In this document: positions 16,017-25,600 of the stretch, in pieces
Numbering within the stretch: the first letter of the stretch is position 1
How the letters are laid out: each line of letters begins with the position of its first letter
NCBI RefSeq assembly: GCF_900218065.1
Contig: NZ_OBMU01000001.1
Coordinates: forward strand, 2,081,656 to 2,145,655
Length of the DNA stretch: 64,000 nt
Source of the DNA: Novosphingobium sp. Chol11
GTDB lineage: Bacteria > Pseudomonadota > Alphaproteobacteria > Sphingomonadales > Sphingomonadaceae
Direction: 5' to 3'
Program-made: the position numbers and the translations under genes
The notes under the pieces: model-generated
Told to the model about the DNA's origin: nothing
Databases searched by the model: none
Seen by the model: only the letters and a program-made list of their open reading frames with translations

Positions 16017-19000
16017 ATGAAGCGCGCTCTCAAACTTCTGCTGACGGCCAGTGTAGCGTTTGCAAGTATGCCCGGGCTGTCGCAGGACCTGTTACACGAA
16101 GGCTTCCAAAATCCTCCGCAGGAGGCCCGCCCCCGCGTATGGTGGCATTGGCTGAACGGGGCCATTTCAGAGCAAGGCATCAAGCAAGACCTCGATTGGC
16201 TGCACCGGTCGGGCATAGGCGGCGTGCAGATATTCTACGGAGCGATGCCCAATAATGACGGCGTCGTCACGCCGCCCGTCCGCTACATGTCGCCTGAATG
16301 GAAAACCGCCTTCCGCAGTGCCGTTGCGCAAGCCGCCGACAAAGGCATGGAAGTCACCATTCCCACCTCTGCCGGCTGGAGCGAAACCGGCGCGCCCTTC
16401 GTCAAAGCCGCAGATGGGATGAAGAAATTCGTCTGGACCGAAAGCGATGTGGTGGGGGGACGACGCTTTCAGGGCATTCTGCCACGCCCCTCCGACGCAT
16501 CGGGGCCGATCGGGGGCATCGAATTTGGCGAAAACAGGCTGACGCATGGTGCGATCGGGCCCCAGCCGCCGCGCCTTTATGTCGATAGTCGCGTGATCGC
16601 CTATCATGTGCCGGCGACGGAACATGCGCTGCCCTTGCCCAAGGTCACGACTTCGAAAGGGGAGGTGCCCGCGGCCGGACTTTTCGACCGGCGATTGGTG
16701 AAGGCGATCGAGATCGACCGTCCCTCCAACAAGAATCCGGGCTGGGTCCGCTTCGATTATCCGAGGCCCGTCACCCTCCGATCGCTAACGGTGGTTCTGG
16801 AGCCCAAGAAGCCCGAAATTGCGGTTTCGACCGAAATTCCGGCTTGGCTGGAGGTCAGCGAGGACGGCGTCACCTTCCGCAAGGTGGCCGATATAACAGC
16901 GGGCTCCTTCACGCAAAATACGAACAGCTTCGCCCCCGTCACCGGCCGCATCTTCCGCGTGGTCCTGCAACCTGCGCCTGCCACGCTCCCCGCTTTGGAC
17001 ATGGCGCCCGGGGCGCTGCTGCAACCTGGTCTTGCCTTGTCTCCGCCCGGCAAGATGCTGACGATCTCGGAAATGGCCCTGAGTAGCGACGCCCGCATTG
17101 AACGGTTCGAGGAAAAGGCGGGATTCGCCTCGTTGCCGGATTATTATGCGGTTCCGACTCCTGCCGTGGGTCCGAGAGACGTCATCGATAGATTGAGCGT
17201 CATCGATTTGACCAGCCGGATGAAAGCTGATGGAACCCTGGACTGGACGCCGCCCAAGGGGCGCTGGCGCGTGGTCCGACTGGGCTATTCGCTGACCGGC
17301 CATATGAACGGCCCCACCACTGCCGAGGCGACGGGCCTGGAGGTCGATAAGCTGAGCGCCCCACGCGTACAAGCCTACATGAAGCGGTATCTCGATGAAT
17401 ATACCCGGACGCTCGGTCCCGATCTCGTCGGCAAGCGAGGCTTGCAGGCGACGCTCAACGACAGCATCGAGGCTGGATTTCAGAACTGGACCGACGACAT
17501 ATTGGACCAGTTCGCCAGAAGGCGGGGCTATGATCCCGCATCCTGGCTGCCGGTCCTTACCGGCCGCATTGTCGATAGCGCCGCCGCCAGCGATGCATTC
17601 CTATATGACTTCCGTCGCACCCTCATGGATTTGATGGCGGAGGCGCATTACGGTTCAGTCGCGCAGGTCGCCCATGCGCGCGGCTTGACGGCCTATGGCG
17701 AGGCATTGGAAGCGCCGAACCGTCCATCGTTGGGCGATGATCTGGCGATGCGGAGCCACGCTGACGTGCCGATGGGCGCGATGTGGATGTTCAAGCCCGG
17801 CAGGGGGCCGCAACCCGCCCACGCCGCCGACATAAAGGGCGCGGCTTCCGCCGCACATCTTTACGGGCGGACTTATGTCGGAGCGGAATCGATGTCGTCC
17901 ATGTTCCAATATTGGGCGGCGAGCCCGCGCGAATTGAAGCATGTCGCCGACACCGAGTTCGCGCTGGGCGTGAATCGTTTTTCGATCCACAGCAGTGTTC
18001 ATCAGCCCTTGATCGACAAAGCGCCCGGTCTCAGTTTGTGGCTGTTCGGCCAATATTTCAACCGCAACGAAAGCTGGGCGAAACAGGCGCGCCCATGGAT
18101 CGACTATCTTGCTCGCACCTCCTGGATGCTCTCGCAAGGTCGCTACGCCGCGGACGTAGCTTATTTCTATGGCGAGGAAGCCCCGATCGTGACGCTCGCC
18201 GACCAGGGCCGCCTGAAGGATGCGCCCACTCGGTACGGCTATGACTTCATCAACGCGGACGCGCTGGCGGAGCTGACTTCCGTCAAGGACGGCACGATCG
18301 TCACGCCCTCCGGCATGCGCTATCGGATCTTGCAACTGGGCGGTGCGTCGCAACGCATAACCTTGCCGACCCTGCGCCGGATCGCCGAACTGGTGGAGGC
18401 AGGTGCGGTCGTCGTGGGGGACAAGCCGTTATCCTCACCCAGCCTGGCCGACGACATCGGGGCATTTAAGGTGCTGGCGGACAGGCTTTGGAGCGGTGGC
18501 CCGGAGACGCGCGTCGGCGCTGGCCGCGTCCTTTCGGCCATGCCGGTGGAGGCCGCTCTTGCCCGGATCGGGGTAACGCCCGACCAAGAAGTGCTTGGCC
18601 AAGCTGGAAACGCGTTGCGTTTCCTGCACCGGTTTCTGGATGAAGGTGACCTGTGGTTCGTCAGCAACCCCGAAGGGAATGCCTTCACGGGCGATGTGGC
18701 GTTCCGTGCTACCGGGCGTGCGCCCGAATTGTGGGATGCCGAAACCGGGACCAGCAGCCCCCTGTCCTACCGGACGGAAAACGGCCGCACCATCGTCTCG
18801 CTGCGTCTCGCCGGCAGCGGATCGGCGCTGATCGTGTTTCGCCAGCCCACCGACCAAACGACGCGCACCGTGACGCCACCTGCCGAACGCACGCTGGCGA
18901 CGATTGATGGCCGCTGGTCGGTCACCTTCCAGCCCGGTCGTGGCGCGCCCGAAGGCGCCGTGAAGATGCCCGCAGGCTCCTGGACCGACAGCAAGGAGAC

Positions 19001-19370
19001 GGGCATCCGCTATTTCTCGGGCGTGGCAACCTATTCCAGGACAGTCCGCGTCCCCCGTACGAAGGCGGGGAGCCGGACCATTCTGTCGCTCGGCGAGGTA
19101 AATGACCTGGCAGAATTGTGGGTCAACGGGACGCACGTGCGGACGCTGTGGCACGCACCCTATCGCGCCGACGTGACCGATGCGCTCAGGCGCGGCGGTA
19201 ATCGTTTCGAAATCAAGGTGGCGAACCGCTGGGTGAACCGCCTGATCGGCGATGCGCAGCCTAGGGCAGCCAAGATCGGTTGGATTGTCGCGCCCGCCTA
19301 TTCGGCCAAGGCTCCCCTTCTGCCATCCGGCTTGAATGGACCGGTCACTTTGATCGAAACGCACAATTGA
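16017..19370 (+). CDS. GH106 family alpha-L-rhamnosidase, exported
   Basis: A 1117-residue protein beginning with a Sec signal peptide (MKRALKLLLTASVAFASMPG), with GAGAGGAAAG before the ATG. The N-terminal RVWWHWLNGAISEQGIKQDL and the following GGVQIFYGAMP are characteristic of glycoside hydrolase family 106. A (beta/alpha)8 core with inserted beta-sandwiches fills the middle, and a galactose-binding-like sandwich closes the C-terminus (GVATYSRTVRVP, LGEVNDLAELWVNG, GGNRFEIKVANRW). The family, founded on a Sphingomonas paucimobilis enzyme, removes terminal alpha-L-rhamnose from plant glycosides and polysaccharide fragments, acting in the periplasm. The catalytic Glu residues were not pinned here. 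With the GH1 enzyme it could strip a rhamnosyl-glucose disaccharide such as rutinose or neohesperidose. Confidence 0.92.
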   Translation: MKRALKLLLTASVAFASMPGLSQDLLHEGFQNPPQEARPRVWWHWLNGAISEQGIKQDLDWLHRSGIGGVQIFYGAMPNNDGVVTPPVRYMSPEWKTAFRSAVAQAADKGMEVTIPTSAGWSETGAPFVKAADGMKKFVWTESDVVGGRRFQGILPRPSDASGPIGGIEFGENRLTHGAIGPQPPRLYVDSRVIAYHVPATEHALPLPKVTTSKGEVPAAGLFDRRLVKAIEIDRPSNKNPGWVRFDYPRPVTLRSLTVVLEPKKPEIAVSTEIPAWLEVSEDGVTFRKVADITAGSFTQNTNSFAPVTGRIFRVVLQPAPATLPALDMAPGALLQPGLALSPPGKMLTISEMALSSDARIERFEEKAGFASLPDYYAVPTPAVGPRDVIDRLSVIDLTSRMKADGTLDWTPPKGRWRVVRLGYSLTGHMNGPTTAEATGLEVDKLSAPRVQAYMKRYLDEYTRTLGPDLVGKRGLQATLNDSIEAGFQNWTDDILDQFARRRGYDPASWLPVLTGRIVDSAAASDAFLYDFRRTLMDLMAEAHYGSVAQVAHARGLTAYGEALEAPNRPSLGDDLAMRSHADVPMGAMWMFKPGRGPQPAHAADIKGAASAAHLYGRTYVGAESMSSMFQYWAASPRELKHVADTEFALGVNRFSIHSSVHQPLIDKAPGLSLWLFGQYFNRNESWAKQARPWIDYLARTSWMLSQGRYAADVAYFYGEEAPIVTLADQGRLKDAPTRYGYDFINADALAELTSVKDGTIVTPSGMRYRILQLGGASQRITLPTLRRIAELVEAGAVVVGDKPLSSPSLADDIGAFKVLADRLWSGGPETRVGAGRVLSAMPVEAALARIGVTPDQEVLGQAGNALRFLHRFLDEGDLWFVSNPEGNAFTGDVAFRATGRAPELWDAETGTSSPLSYRTENGRTIVSLRLAGSGSALIVFRQPTDQTTRTVTPPAERTLATIDGRWSVTFQPGRGAPEGAVKMPAGSWTDSKETGIRYFSGVATYSRTVRVPRTKAGSRTILSLGEVNDLAELWVNGTHVRTLWHAPYRADVTDALRRGGNRFEIKVANRWVNRLIGDAQPRAAKIGWIVAPAYSAKAPLLPSGLNGPVTLIETHN

Positions 19371-19407
19371 GCAACACCTGACAGCAACGGAAACAGGGGG
19401 AAAGGTA

Positions 19408-20325
19408 ATGAAGCGCGCGCTGAAATGGGCCATTGGATTAATCGTTGGGCTGTTCCTCGCCCTGATGCTGTTCGCCGTCATCGCGATCGGTCCGGCCAAT
19501 TTCGGCCGCCTGGTCCTGGGCATCGGGCGCGATTATGATCATCAGCCGCCGGTCCTGCCAAAGACCCTCTCGGGAACGTCGATCCTGATTTTCTCCAAGA
19601 CCAATGGCTATCGCGACGATCCCCAAATTAAGGCGGCGAATGCGGCGATAGAAGCGATTGCGCGCAAGCGGGGCTGGACCAGTTACACGACCGAGAACGC
19701 CGCCATCTTCAATCCCGAGCAGTTGAAACGCTTCAAGGTGGCGGTCTGGAATAGCGTCAGCGGCGACGTACTATCCCCCGAGCAACGCGAGGCGTTCAAG
19801 GGCTGGCTGGAGGCTGGCGGCGGCTTTGTCGCGCTGCATGGTTCGGGCGGGGACCTGGACTATGCCTGGAAATGGTATGTCAACGACCTGATCGGCGCGC
19901 AGTTCATCGGCCACACCATGGGTCCGCAGTTCCAGCGCGCGACGCTGATCGTCGAAGACCGGCAGCATCCCGCGACGCGGCACCTTCCTGAGCGCTGGTC
20001 GCGGACTGACGAATGGTATTCTTTCGCCTCCAGCCCGCGCGCCAAAGGCTATCACATTCTCGCGACCCTGGATGAAGGAAGCTACCGCCCGAAGATGAAA
20101 TTCCTGCCTTTCACAAAGGCACGCGATCTGCAGATGGGCAAGGATCATCCGATGATCTGGACACATTGCCTCGGCAAAGGCCGAGCCTTCTACTCCGCAC
20201 TGGGGCACCCGGCTTCCGCCTATACCGAACCGGAGCATCTGCGCATGATCGACGGTGCGATCGCGTGGGCTGCGGGACTGGAGGGGCCGTCCTGCGGAAA
20301 GTCCATAGCTGCTTCGGTTCGTTGA
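19408..20325 (+). CDS. ThuA-domain protein, membrane-anchored
   Basis: A 305-residue protein with an N-terminal transmembrane helix (about residues 7-28) and a ThuA-like glutamine-amidotransferase fold: ILIFSKTNGYRDD, FKVAVWNSVSGDVLS, then GWLEAGGGFVALHGSGG, the His-bearing FIGHTMGPQF and C-terminal HPMIWTHCLGKGRAFYSALGHP. The ThuA family is linked to disaccharide utilisation, including 3-keto-disaccharide metabolism. GGGGGAAAG precedes the ATG. It follows the rhamnosidase by 37 nt in the same direction, so it belongs to that operon. Its reaction remains unproven; isomerisation or handling of oxidised sugar is a reasonable guess given the PQQ dehydrogenase in the locus. Confidence 0.85.
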   Translation: MKRALKWAIGLIVGLFLALMLFAVIAIGPANFGRLVLGIGRDYDHQPPVLPKTLSGTSILIFSKTNGYRDDPQIKAANAAIEAIARKRGWTSYTTENAAIFNPEQLKRFKVAVWNSVSGDVLSPEQREAFKGWLEAGGGFVALHGSGGDLDYAWKWYVNDLIGAQFIGHTMGPQFQRATLIVEDRQHPATRHLPERWSRTDEWYSFASSPRAKGYHILATLDEGSYRPKMKFLPFTKARDLQMGKDHPMIWTHCLGKGRAFYSALGHPASAYTEPEHLRMIDGAIAWAAGLEGPSCGKSIAASVR

Positions 20326-20344
20326 TCCGCACTGGTCTAGATCG

Positions 20345-20548
20345 TCAGCCATTTCGACAGTTGCCGACCCATTGTCGCCATTCAACTGGTAATTCGTCGT
20401 TCTCAGGTCCCGTCGGTCCGCCTTTCCATTTGAGACGTTTTAATTCTGAAAACCAGAACGGCGATTTGCCACACCTTTGGAATTGTGCTGGCACGCGATA
20501 GGCGAAGTAGCCGGGCCGCTCATTTGAGAGGGTCAGAAACTCGCCCAT
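20345..20548 (-). CDS. Small hypothetical protein downstream of hybrid kinase
   Basis: A possible 67-residue product beginning 6 nt after the stop of the kinase gene and read in the same direction. It is rich in aromatic and basic residues (KSPFWFSELKRLKWKGG). No family was recognised and the ribosome-binding site is weak, so it may not be expressed. Confidence 0.35.
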   Translation of the reverse strand: MGEFLTLSNERPGYFAYRVPAQFQRCGKSPFWFSELKRLKWKGGPTGPENDELPVEWRQWVGNCRNG

Positions 20549-20554
20549 ATAGCT

Positions 20555-22648
20555 CTACCATTCACCCGGCCTCGTCAATGGATTCACCTCCCTTATCTTC
20601 GAACAGCTGTACAATGCTGCGTGAAGTTTCTCGGGTGTGAAAGGCTTTTCCAAAATAGCGACGTCCAGGCCGTCCTGAAGCAGCTCTCGTGCATCTGCAT
20701 AGCCGGTGATAATCATCGCAGCCAGTTCGGGAAGAATGCGCCGCACCTGCTTCACTAGCTGTGTTCCAGAGATTTTGGGCATCGCATAATCAGTGACGAG
20801 TATATCAAACTGGCCTATATCGCTGCGGATCATGTCCAAGGCAGACAATCCGTCTGCCACATCAGTCACCCGATGGCCCATATCCTCCAGCAGGGCCGCC
20901 GTTGTCGCACGCACAGCGTCATGATCATCGACCAGCAATATGCGCAGGGCCGTTTGCGGGCTACTTAGATCATCGTTAGACAGAAGGTTCAGTTCTGGCG
21001 CTCGCTCCAGCTGCGCCTCAGGCAACCAGATCTCAACGCAGGTGCCGGCGCCGAATTGACTGTTCACCCGTACAGTGCCGCCGGATTGTTGTGCAAAGCC
21101 GTATACCATGCTGAGGCCCAACCCGGTTCCCTTCCCCACCGCCTTCGTGGTGAAGAACGGCTCCATTACCTGATCCAGCAAATGTGGCGCTATTCCGCAG
21201 CCGGTGTCGGTGACGGTAAAAGTGACGTACCTTCCGGCTGACAGGTCGCTCAGATCTTCATTTTCGATCACTTCCGCATTCCGGGCGCCGACCGTGATGA
21301 TGCCGCCGTCGGGCATTGCATCACGGGCGTTGATGATCAGGTTCATCAGCGCCAATTCAAGCTGCGCGGCATCGGCGAACACATCAGCGGTGCCGTCCTG
21401 CACGTCCCATCTGAGTTCGACCAGGCCGCCCAAGGTATGATCGAGCAAGCTTGTCACGGATGTGGCAAGCTGATTGACGTCGATCACACCTGGCGCCAGC
21501 TTCTGGCGACGGGCAAAAGCGAGCAGATGCTTCACCAACTCTGCACCCTGTTCGGCAGCGTGACGCATCATGTTGATGATGCTCTTCTGCTTTTCGTCTA
21601 GCGCCACCCGCCTCTCGATCATTCCCAGACCGCCAAGCACCGCCGCCAGAAGATTGTTGAAGTCGTGCGCAATGCCGCCGGTCAACTGGCCGATGGCATC
21701 CATCTTACGGACCTGATTCAGCTGGACCTCCAAGTCCTTCCGTTCGGTGACATCAAAAAGCGTACCCGCATATTCAACAGGATTGCCGGAGGAGTCTCGA
21801 AGCAATACTGCCTGATCTATAAAGTGCCTGTACTGCCCATCGGCACACTGCCAGCGATATTCGACCGACATGGATCGCTCGGTGGGACGCTGTGCAACCG
21901 CTTCCAGAACGCGCTCGCGATCTTCCGGGTGGAGCCGGTCGACCCAAATAGACGGGGAATGCTGAATTTCTTCAAAGTTGAAGCCCGTCACCGCCTTGAA
22001 ATTGCCACTGACGAACTTGGGCATGCGCGGACTGACGTGGAGCTCCTCCAGATAGAGGATGATCGGCAGGGACTGAAGGATGGCTGCCTGGCGCTGCCCG
22101 ATCAGGCGCAGTTCCTTTTCGGCGCGCAGCCGCTCAAGATTGGCTTGCAAGGCTGCGTCGAGCAGTGCCTGCTCCTTGCGGGCCTTGCGTTGCACTTCCT
22201 TATTCATGGTGAACAGGTCCACGAACACGGCAACCTTCGAGCGTAGCACGACGGGCTCGACGGGCTTGAACACATAGTCAACGGCACCGAGCGTATAGCC
22301 ACGCAAGAGGTGCTCATTTTCCTTGTTCACGGCTGACAGGAAAACGATGGGCACTCGCTTAGTCTGCTCTCGCGACCGGATCATCTGGGCGGTCTCATAC
22401 CCGTCCATTCCCGGCATGAACACGTCGAGTAGGATGACTGCAAAGTCACCCTTAAGAAGGTGGCGCAATGCTTCTTCGCCCGACTTTGCGACCACGACCT
22501 CTGCCAGATCCTCCAACACATGGGTGATCGCGAGCAGATTGCGTTCATCATCGTCCACCACCAGCACGCGCGCCAATTCGGAGCCCGGCCCTTGCACCTT
22601 GTCGCCTGCCTCGGCCGCTGCGGACGCGATGGCAAAGTTTTCCTGCAT
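20555..22648 (-). CDS. Hybrid histidine kinase (REC-PAS-HisKA-HATPase-REC)
   Basis: A 697-residue soluble kinase. Order: receiver domain with LVVDDD and phospho-acceptor Asp in ILLDVFMPGMDG (about 73); coiled coil; PAS/PAC (about 195-310, ending GTLFDVTERKDLE); HisKA with His in GGIAHDFNNLL (about 329); HATPase with the N box NLIINARDAM and the G boxes DTGCGIAP and GKGTGLGLSMVYG; and a C-terminal receiver with Asp in LVTDYAMP (about 616). There are no membrane helices. The AHDFNN His box is of the HisKA subtype used by many phosphorelay kinases. ATG at 22648 follows AAGGTGA. The gene starts ~16 nt after the giant kinase, so both form one operon and probably one relay. No DNA-binding output domain is encoded nearby. 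Confidence 0.92.
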   Translation of the reverse strand: MQENFAIASAAAEAGDKVQGPGSELARVLVVDDDERNLLAITHVLEDLAEVVVAKSGEEALRHLLKGDFAVILLDVFMPGMDGYETAQMIRSREQTKRVPIVFLSAVNKENEHLLRGYTLGAVDYVFKPVEPVVLRSKVAVFVDLFTMNKEVQRKARKEQALLDAALQANLERLRAEKELRLIGQRQAAILQSLPIILYLEELHVSPRMPKFVSGNFKAVTGFNFEEIQHSPSIWVDRLHPEDRERVLEAVAQRPTERSMSVEYRWQCADGQYRHFIDQAVLLRDSSGNPVEYAGTLFDVTERKDLEVQLNQVRKMDAIGQLTGGIAHDFNNLLAAVLGGLGMIERRVALDEKQKSIINMMRHAAEQGAELVKHLLAFARRQKLAPGVIDVNQLATSVTSLLDHTLGGLVELRWDVQDGTADVFADAAQLELALMNLIINARDAMPDGGIITVGARNAEVIENEDLSDLSAGRYVTFTVTDTGCGIAPHLLDQVMEPFFTTKAVGKGTGLGLSMVYGFAQQSGGTVRVNSQFGAGTCVEIWLPEAQLERAPELNLLSNDDLSSPQTALRILLVDDHDAVRATTAALLEDMGHRVTDVADGLSALDMIRSDIGQFDILVTDYAMPKISGTQLVKQVRRILPELAAMIITGYADARELLQDGLDVAILEKPFTPEKLHAALYSCSKIREVNPLTRPGEW

Positions 22649-22664
22649 GGAAGTAATCGTCACC

Positions 22665-25600
22665 TTAATTGCGCTCCGCCGCCACCAGCGGGATGATATT
22701 ATCCTCCTCCCGGGCCCGCGAAATCCACACTCTCAGCAGCGCGAGCAGCAAATCGATGTCGACCGGCTTGGCGATATAGTCCGAGGCTCCAGCGTCCAGG
22801 CATTTCTGCCGGTCCCCCTTCATCGCCTTGGCCGTCACCGCGATCAGGGGCAGCGCCGCAAGTTCGGCGCGCTTCCTGATCTGCTGCATCGTTTCATAGC
22901 CATCCATTTCGGGCATCATGATGTCGATGAGGGCGATATCGATACCGGGCGTCTGCTCCAGTATCAGGATACCGTCTCTGCCGCGTTCGGCATGTACAAC
23001 CTCCACACCATAGCTCTCTAGAACGCTGGTGAGCGAGTAGATGTTGCGGATGTCGTCATCGACGATCAACACCTTCGCGCCTTGGAGCTCCGGTACTCCC
23101 CGCACGAGTTTCTGCTCTTCCAGCCTCCCTCGCGCATCCACTCCGACACTCACAGGCGCGCTCCTCATCGCAGCAGCCAGCTTCTTGAACACTTTCGCCA
23201 ATTGCGCCCTTTCGGCAGGCTTCTCCGTGACACCGAATGCGCCAAGGTCGAGGGCGCGCGCCACTTTTTCTGCGCCCGAAATCACGTGCACGGGTACATG
23301 CATGGATTCAGGATCATGTTTGAGGAGGTCGAGTAACACGAAGCCGTCAATGTCCGACAATCCGAGGTCCAGCGTGATGGCGCTGGGCTGAAGTTTGCGT
23401 ACCATTGCGAGTGTACCGGCACCCGCGGCGGACACGACCGCCTTCAGACCTACCGATCTGGCAATGTCGAGCAGGATGGATGCGAAGGTGGCATCGTCCT
23501 CTACGATGAGCACAAAAGGCTCGCCATTCAGATGATCGCGATCGTCTGTCAGTTCAAAAGAAGATGGCAGCGCGGACGGTACCAATGCCCCGCTATTGTC
23601 ATAGCGCGGCTGGGTTGCCTGTTGCGGCAAGTCTACAGGGGCGACTGCCTCAAACGGAAGGAACAAGGTGAAGGTCGAGCCGTCGCCCGGTGTCGAGCGA
23701 ACTTGCAGCTCTCCGCCCAAAAGACGTGCAATTTCGCGGCTGATGGAAAGTCCTAGACCCGTGCCGCCATATTTCCGGCTCGTCGTGCCATCTGCCTGCT
23801 GGAAGGCTTCGAAGATCAGTTTCTGCTTGTTCTCTGGAATGCCAATACCTGTGTCGGTAACCGCGATTTCAATCGCCTTATCGACCGCGCGCAACACGGG
23901 ATGGTTCGAGCTCCACCCTTTGGTGGCGGACCGGACCGCGAGGGTGACGTTGCCAACCGAAGTGAACTTGAACGCGTTGGAAAGCAGGTTGAGTACGATC
24001 TGCTGAAGCCGCTTCTCGTCCGTGCGGATCGTCGTTGGCAGATCGGAGTCGAATTTAACGTTGAAATCAAGGTTCTTGTCCGCAGCAAGCTGCCGGAAGG
24101 TTCGCTCCATGTGCTGGCGGAGCGTCTGCATCGGCATCTCGCCCACTTCGATTGACACGGTGCCAGATTCGATTTTGGAGAGGTCAAGAATGTCGTTGAT
24201 GAGGTTCAGCAGGTCAGAGCCGGCGGAGTTAATGGTGCGGGCGAACTCCACCTGTTTTTCGTTCAAGTTGCCCTGAGGATTGTCCGACAACAACTTTGAC
24301 AAAATCAGGAGAGAGTTCAGCGGTGTCCGCAGCTCGTGCGACATGTTAGCCAAGAATTCGGACTTGTATTTGGAAGTGAGCGCCAGCTGCTCGGCCTTCT
24401 CTTCCAGAGCCCTTCTGGCCATTTCGATTTCGAGATTCTTCCCCTCCACCTGCTTCTTTTCATTTTCCAGGAGCTGCGCCTTTTCCTGAAGCTCCTCGTT
24501 CGTGTTGTGCAATTCCTCCTGCTTGGTGGTCAATTCTGTCTGGCGAGCCTGGAGCTCCTGCGTCAGCAACTGCGATTGCTTGAGCAGGCCTTCAGTTCGC
24601 ATCGTCGCCGCGATCGTATTAAGCACGATGCCCACAGACTCCATCAGCTGATCGAGAAAGCTCTGATGGGTCTCGTTGAATTCCGCGAAAGAAGCCAGCT
24701 CAATCACGGCTTTCACCTCATCCTCGAACAGTGCAGGGAGGATTGCGACGTTCGCGGGTGTCGCATGCCCCAAGCCTGATCCTATGCGCAGGAAGTCGGA
24801 TGGAACTTGTTCGAGCAAAATCGGCCGCTTGTCTGCCGCCGCTTGGCCCACCAGGCCCTCTCGCAGCATGAATTTCGATTTCAGTTCGTCCTTGCTCTCC
24901 GCACCATAGCTTGAGGCGAGTTCAAGAACGGTCTCGTCTCCTTCCCGCGTGCTTACATAGAAGACCCCATATTGGGCGTTCACCAGCGGCGCGAGCTCGG
25001 ACATGATGAGATTGGAGACGGTCGTCAGGTCGCGTTCGCCCTGCAGCATGCGACTGAAACGGGCGAGGTTCGTCTTGAGCCAATCCTGCTCGGCATTTTT
25101 GAGCGTCTGGTCCTTCAGGTTCCGAATCATCTCGTTGATATTGTCTTTGAGCGCCGCCATCTCGCCCGACGCCTCCACGGCGATCGATCGGGTGAGATCG
25201 CCCTTGGTAACAGCGGTCGCCACGTCAGCGATCGAGCGCACCTGATTGGTGAGGTTGGCGGCGAGCTGGTTCACATTGTCTGTCAGGTCGCGCCACAGGC
25301 CTGCTGCGCCCGGCACGCGCGCCTGTCCGCCCAGCTTGCCCTCGATCCCCACTTCGCGCGCCATGTTGGTCACCTGATCCGCGAAGGTGGCGAGCGTTTC
25401 GATCATAAAGTTGATCGTTTCTGCCAGCGCCGCGATTTCACCCTTGGCATCGACGGTGAGCTTACGCTTCAGATTGCCCTGAGCCACTGCGGTCACGACG
25501 TCGGCGATGCCGCGTACCTGATTGGTGAGATTGGTCGCCATCAGGTTGACGTTGTCGGTCAAATCCTTCCAGGTTCCGCCCACGCCGGGCACCTGCGCCT

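Noticed and set aside
16017-19440. Rhamnosidase and ThuA protein both begin MKRALK
   Set aside because: Six residues of basic and hydrophobic signal-type sequence; no further similarity, so no duplication is implied.
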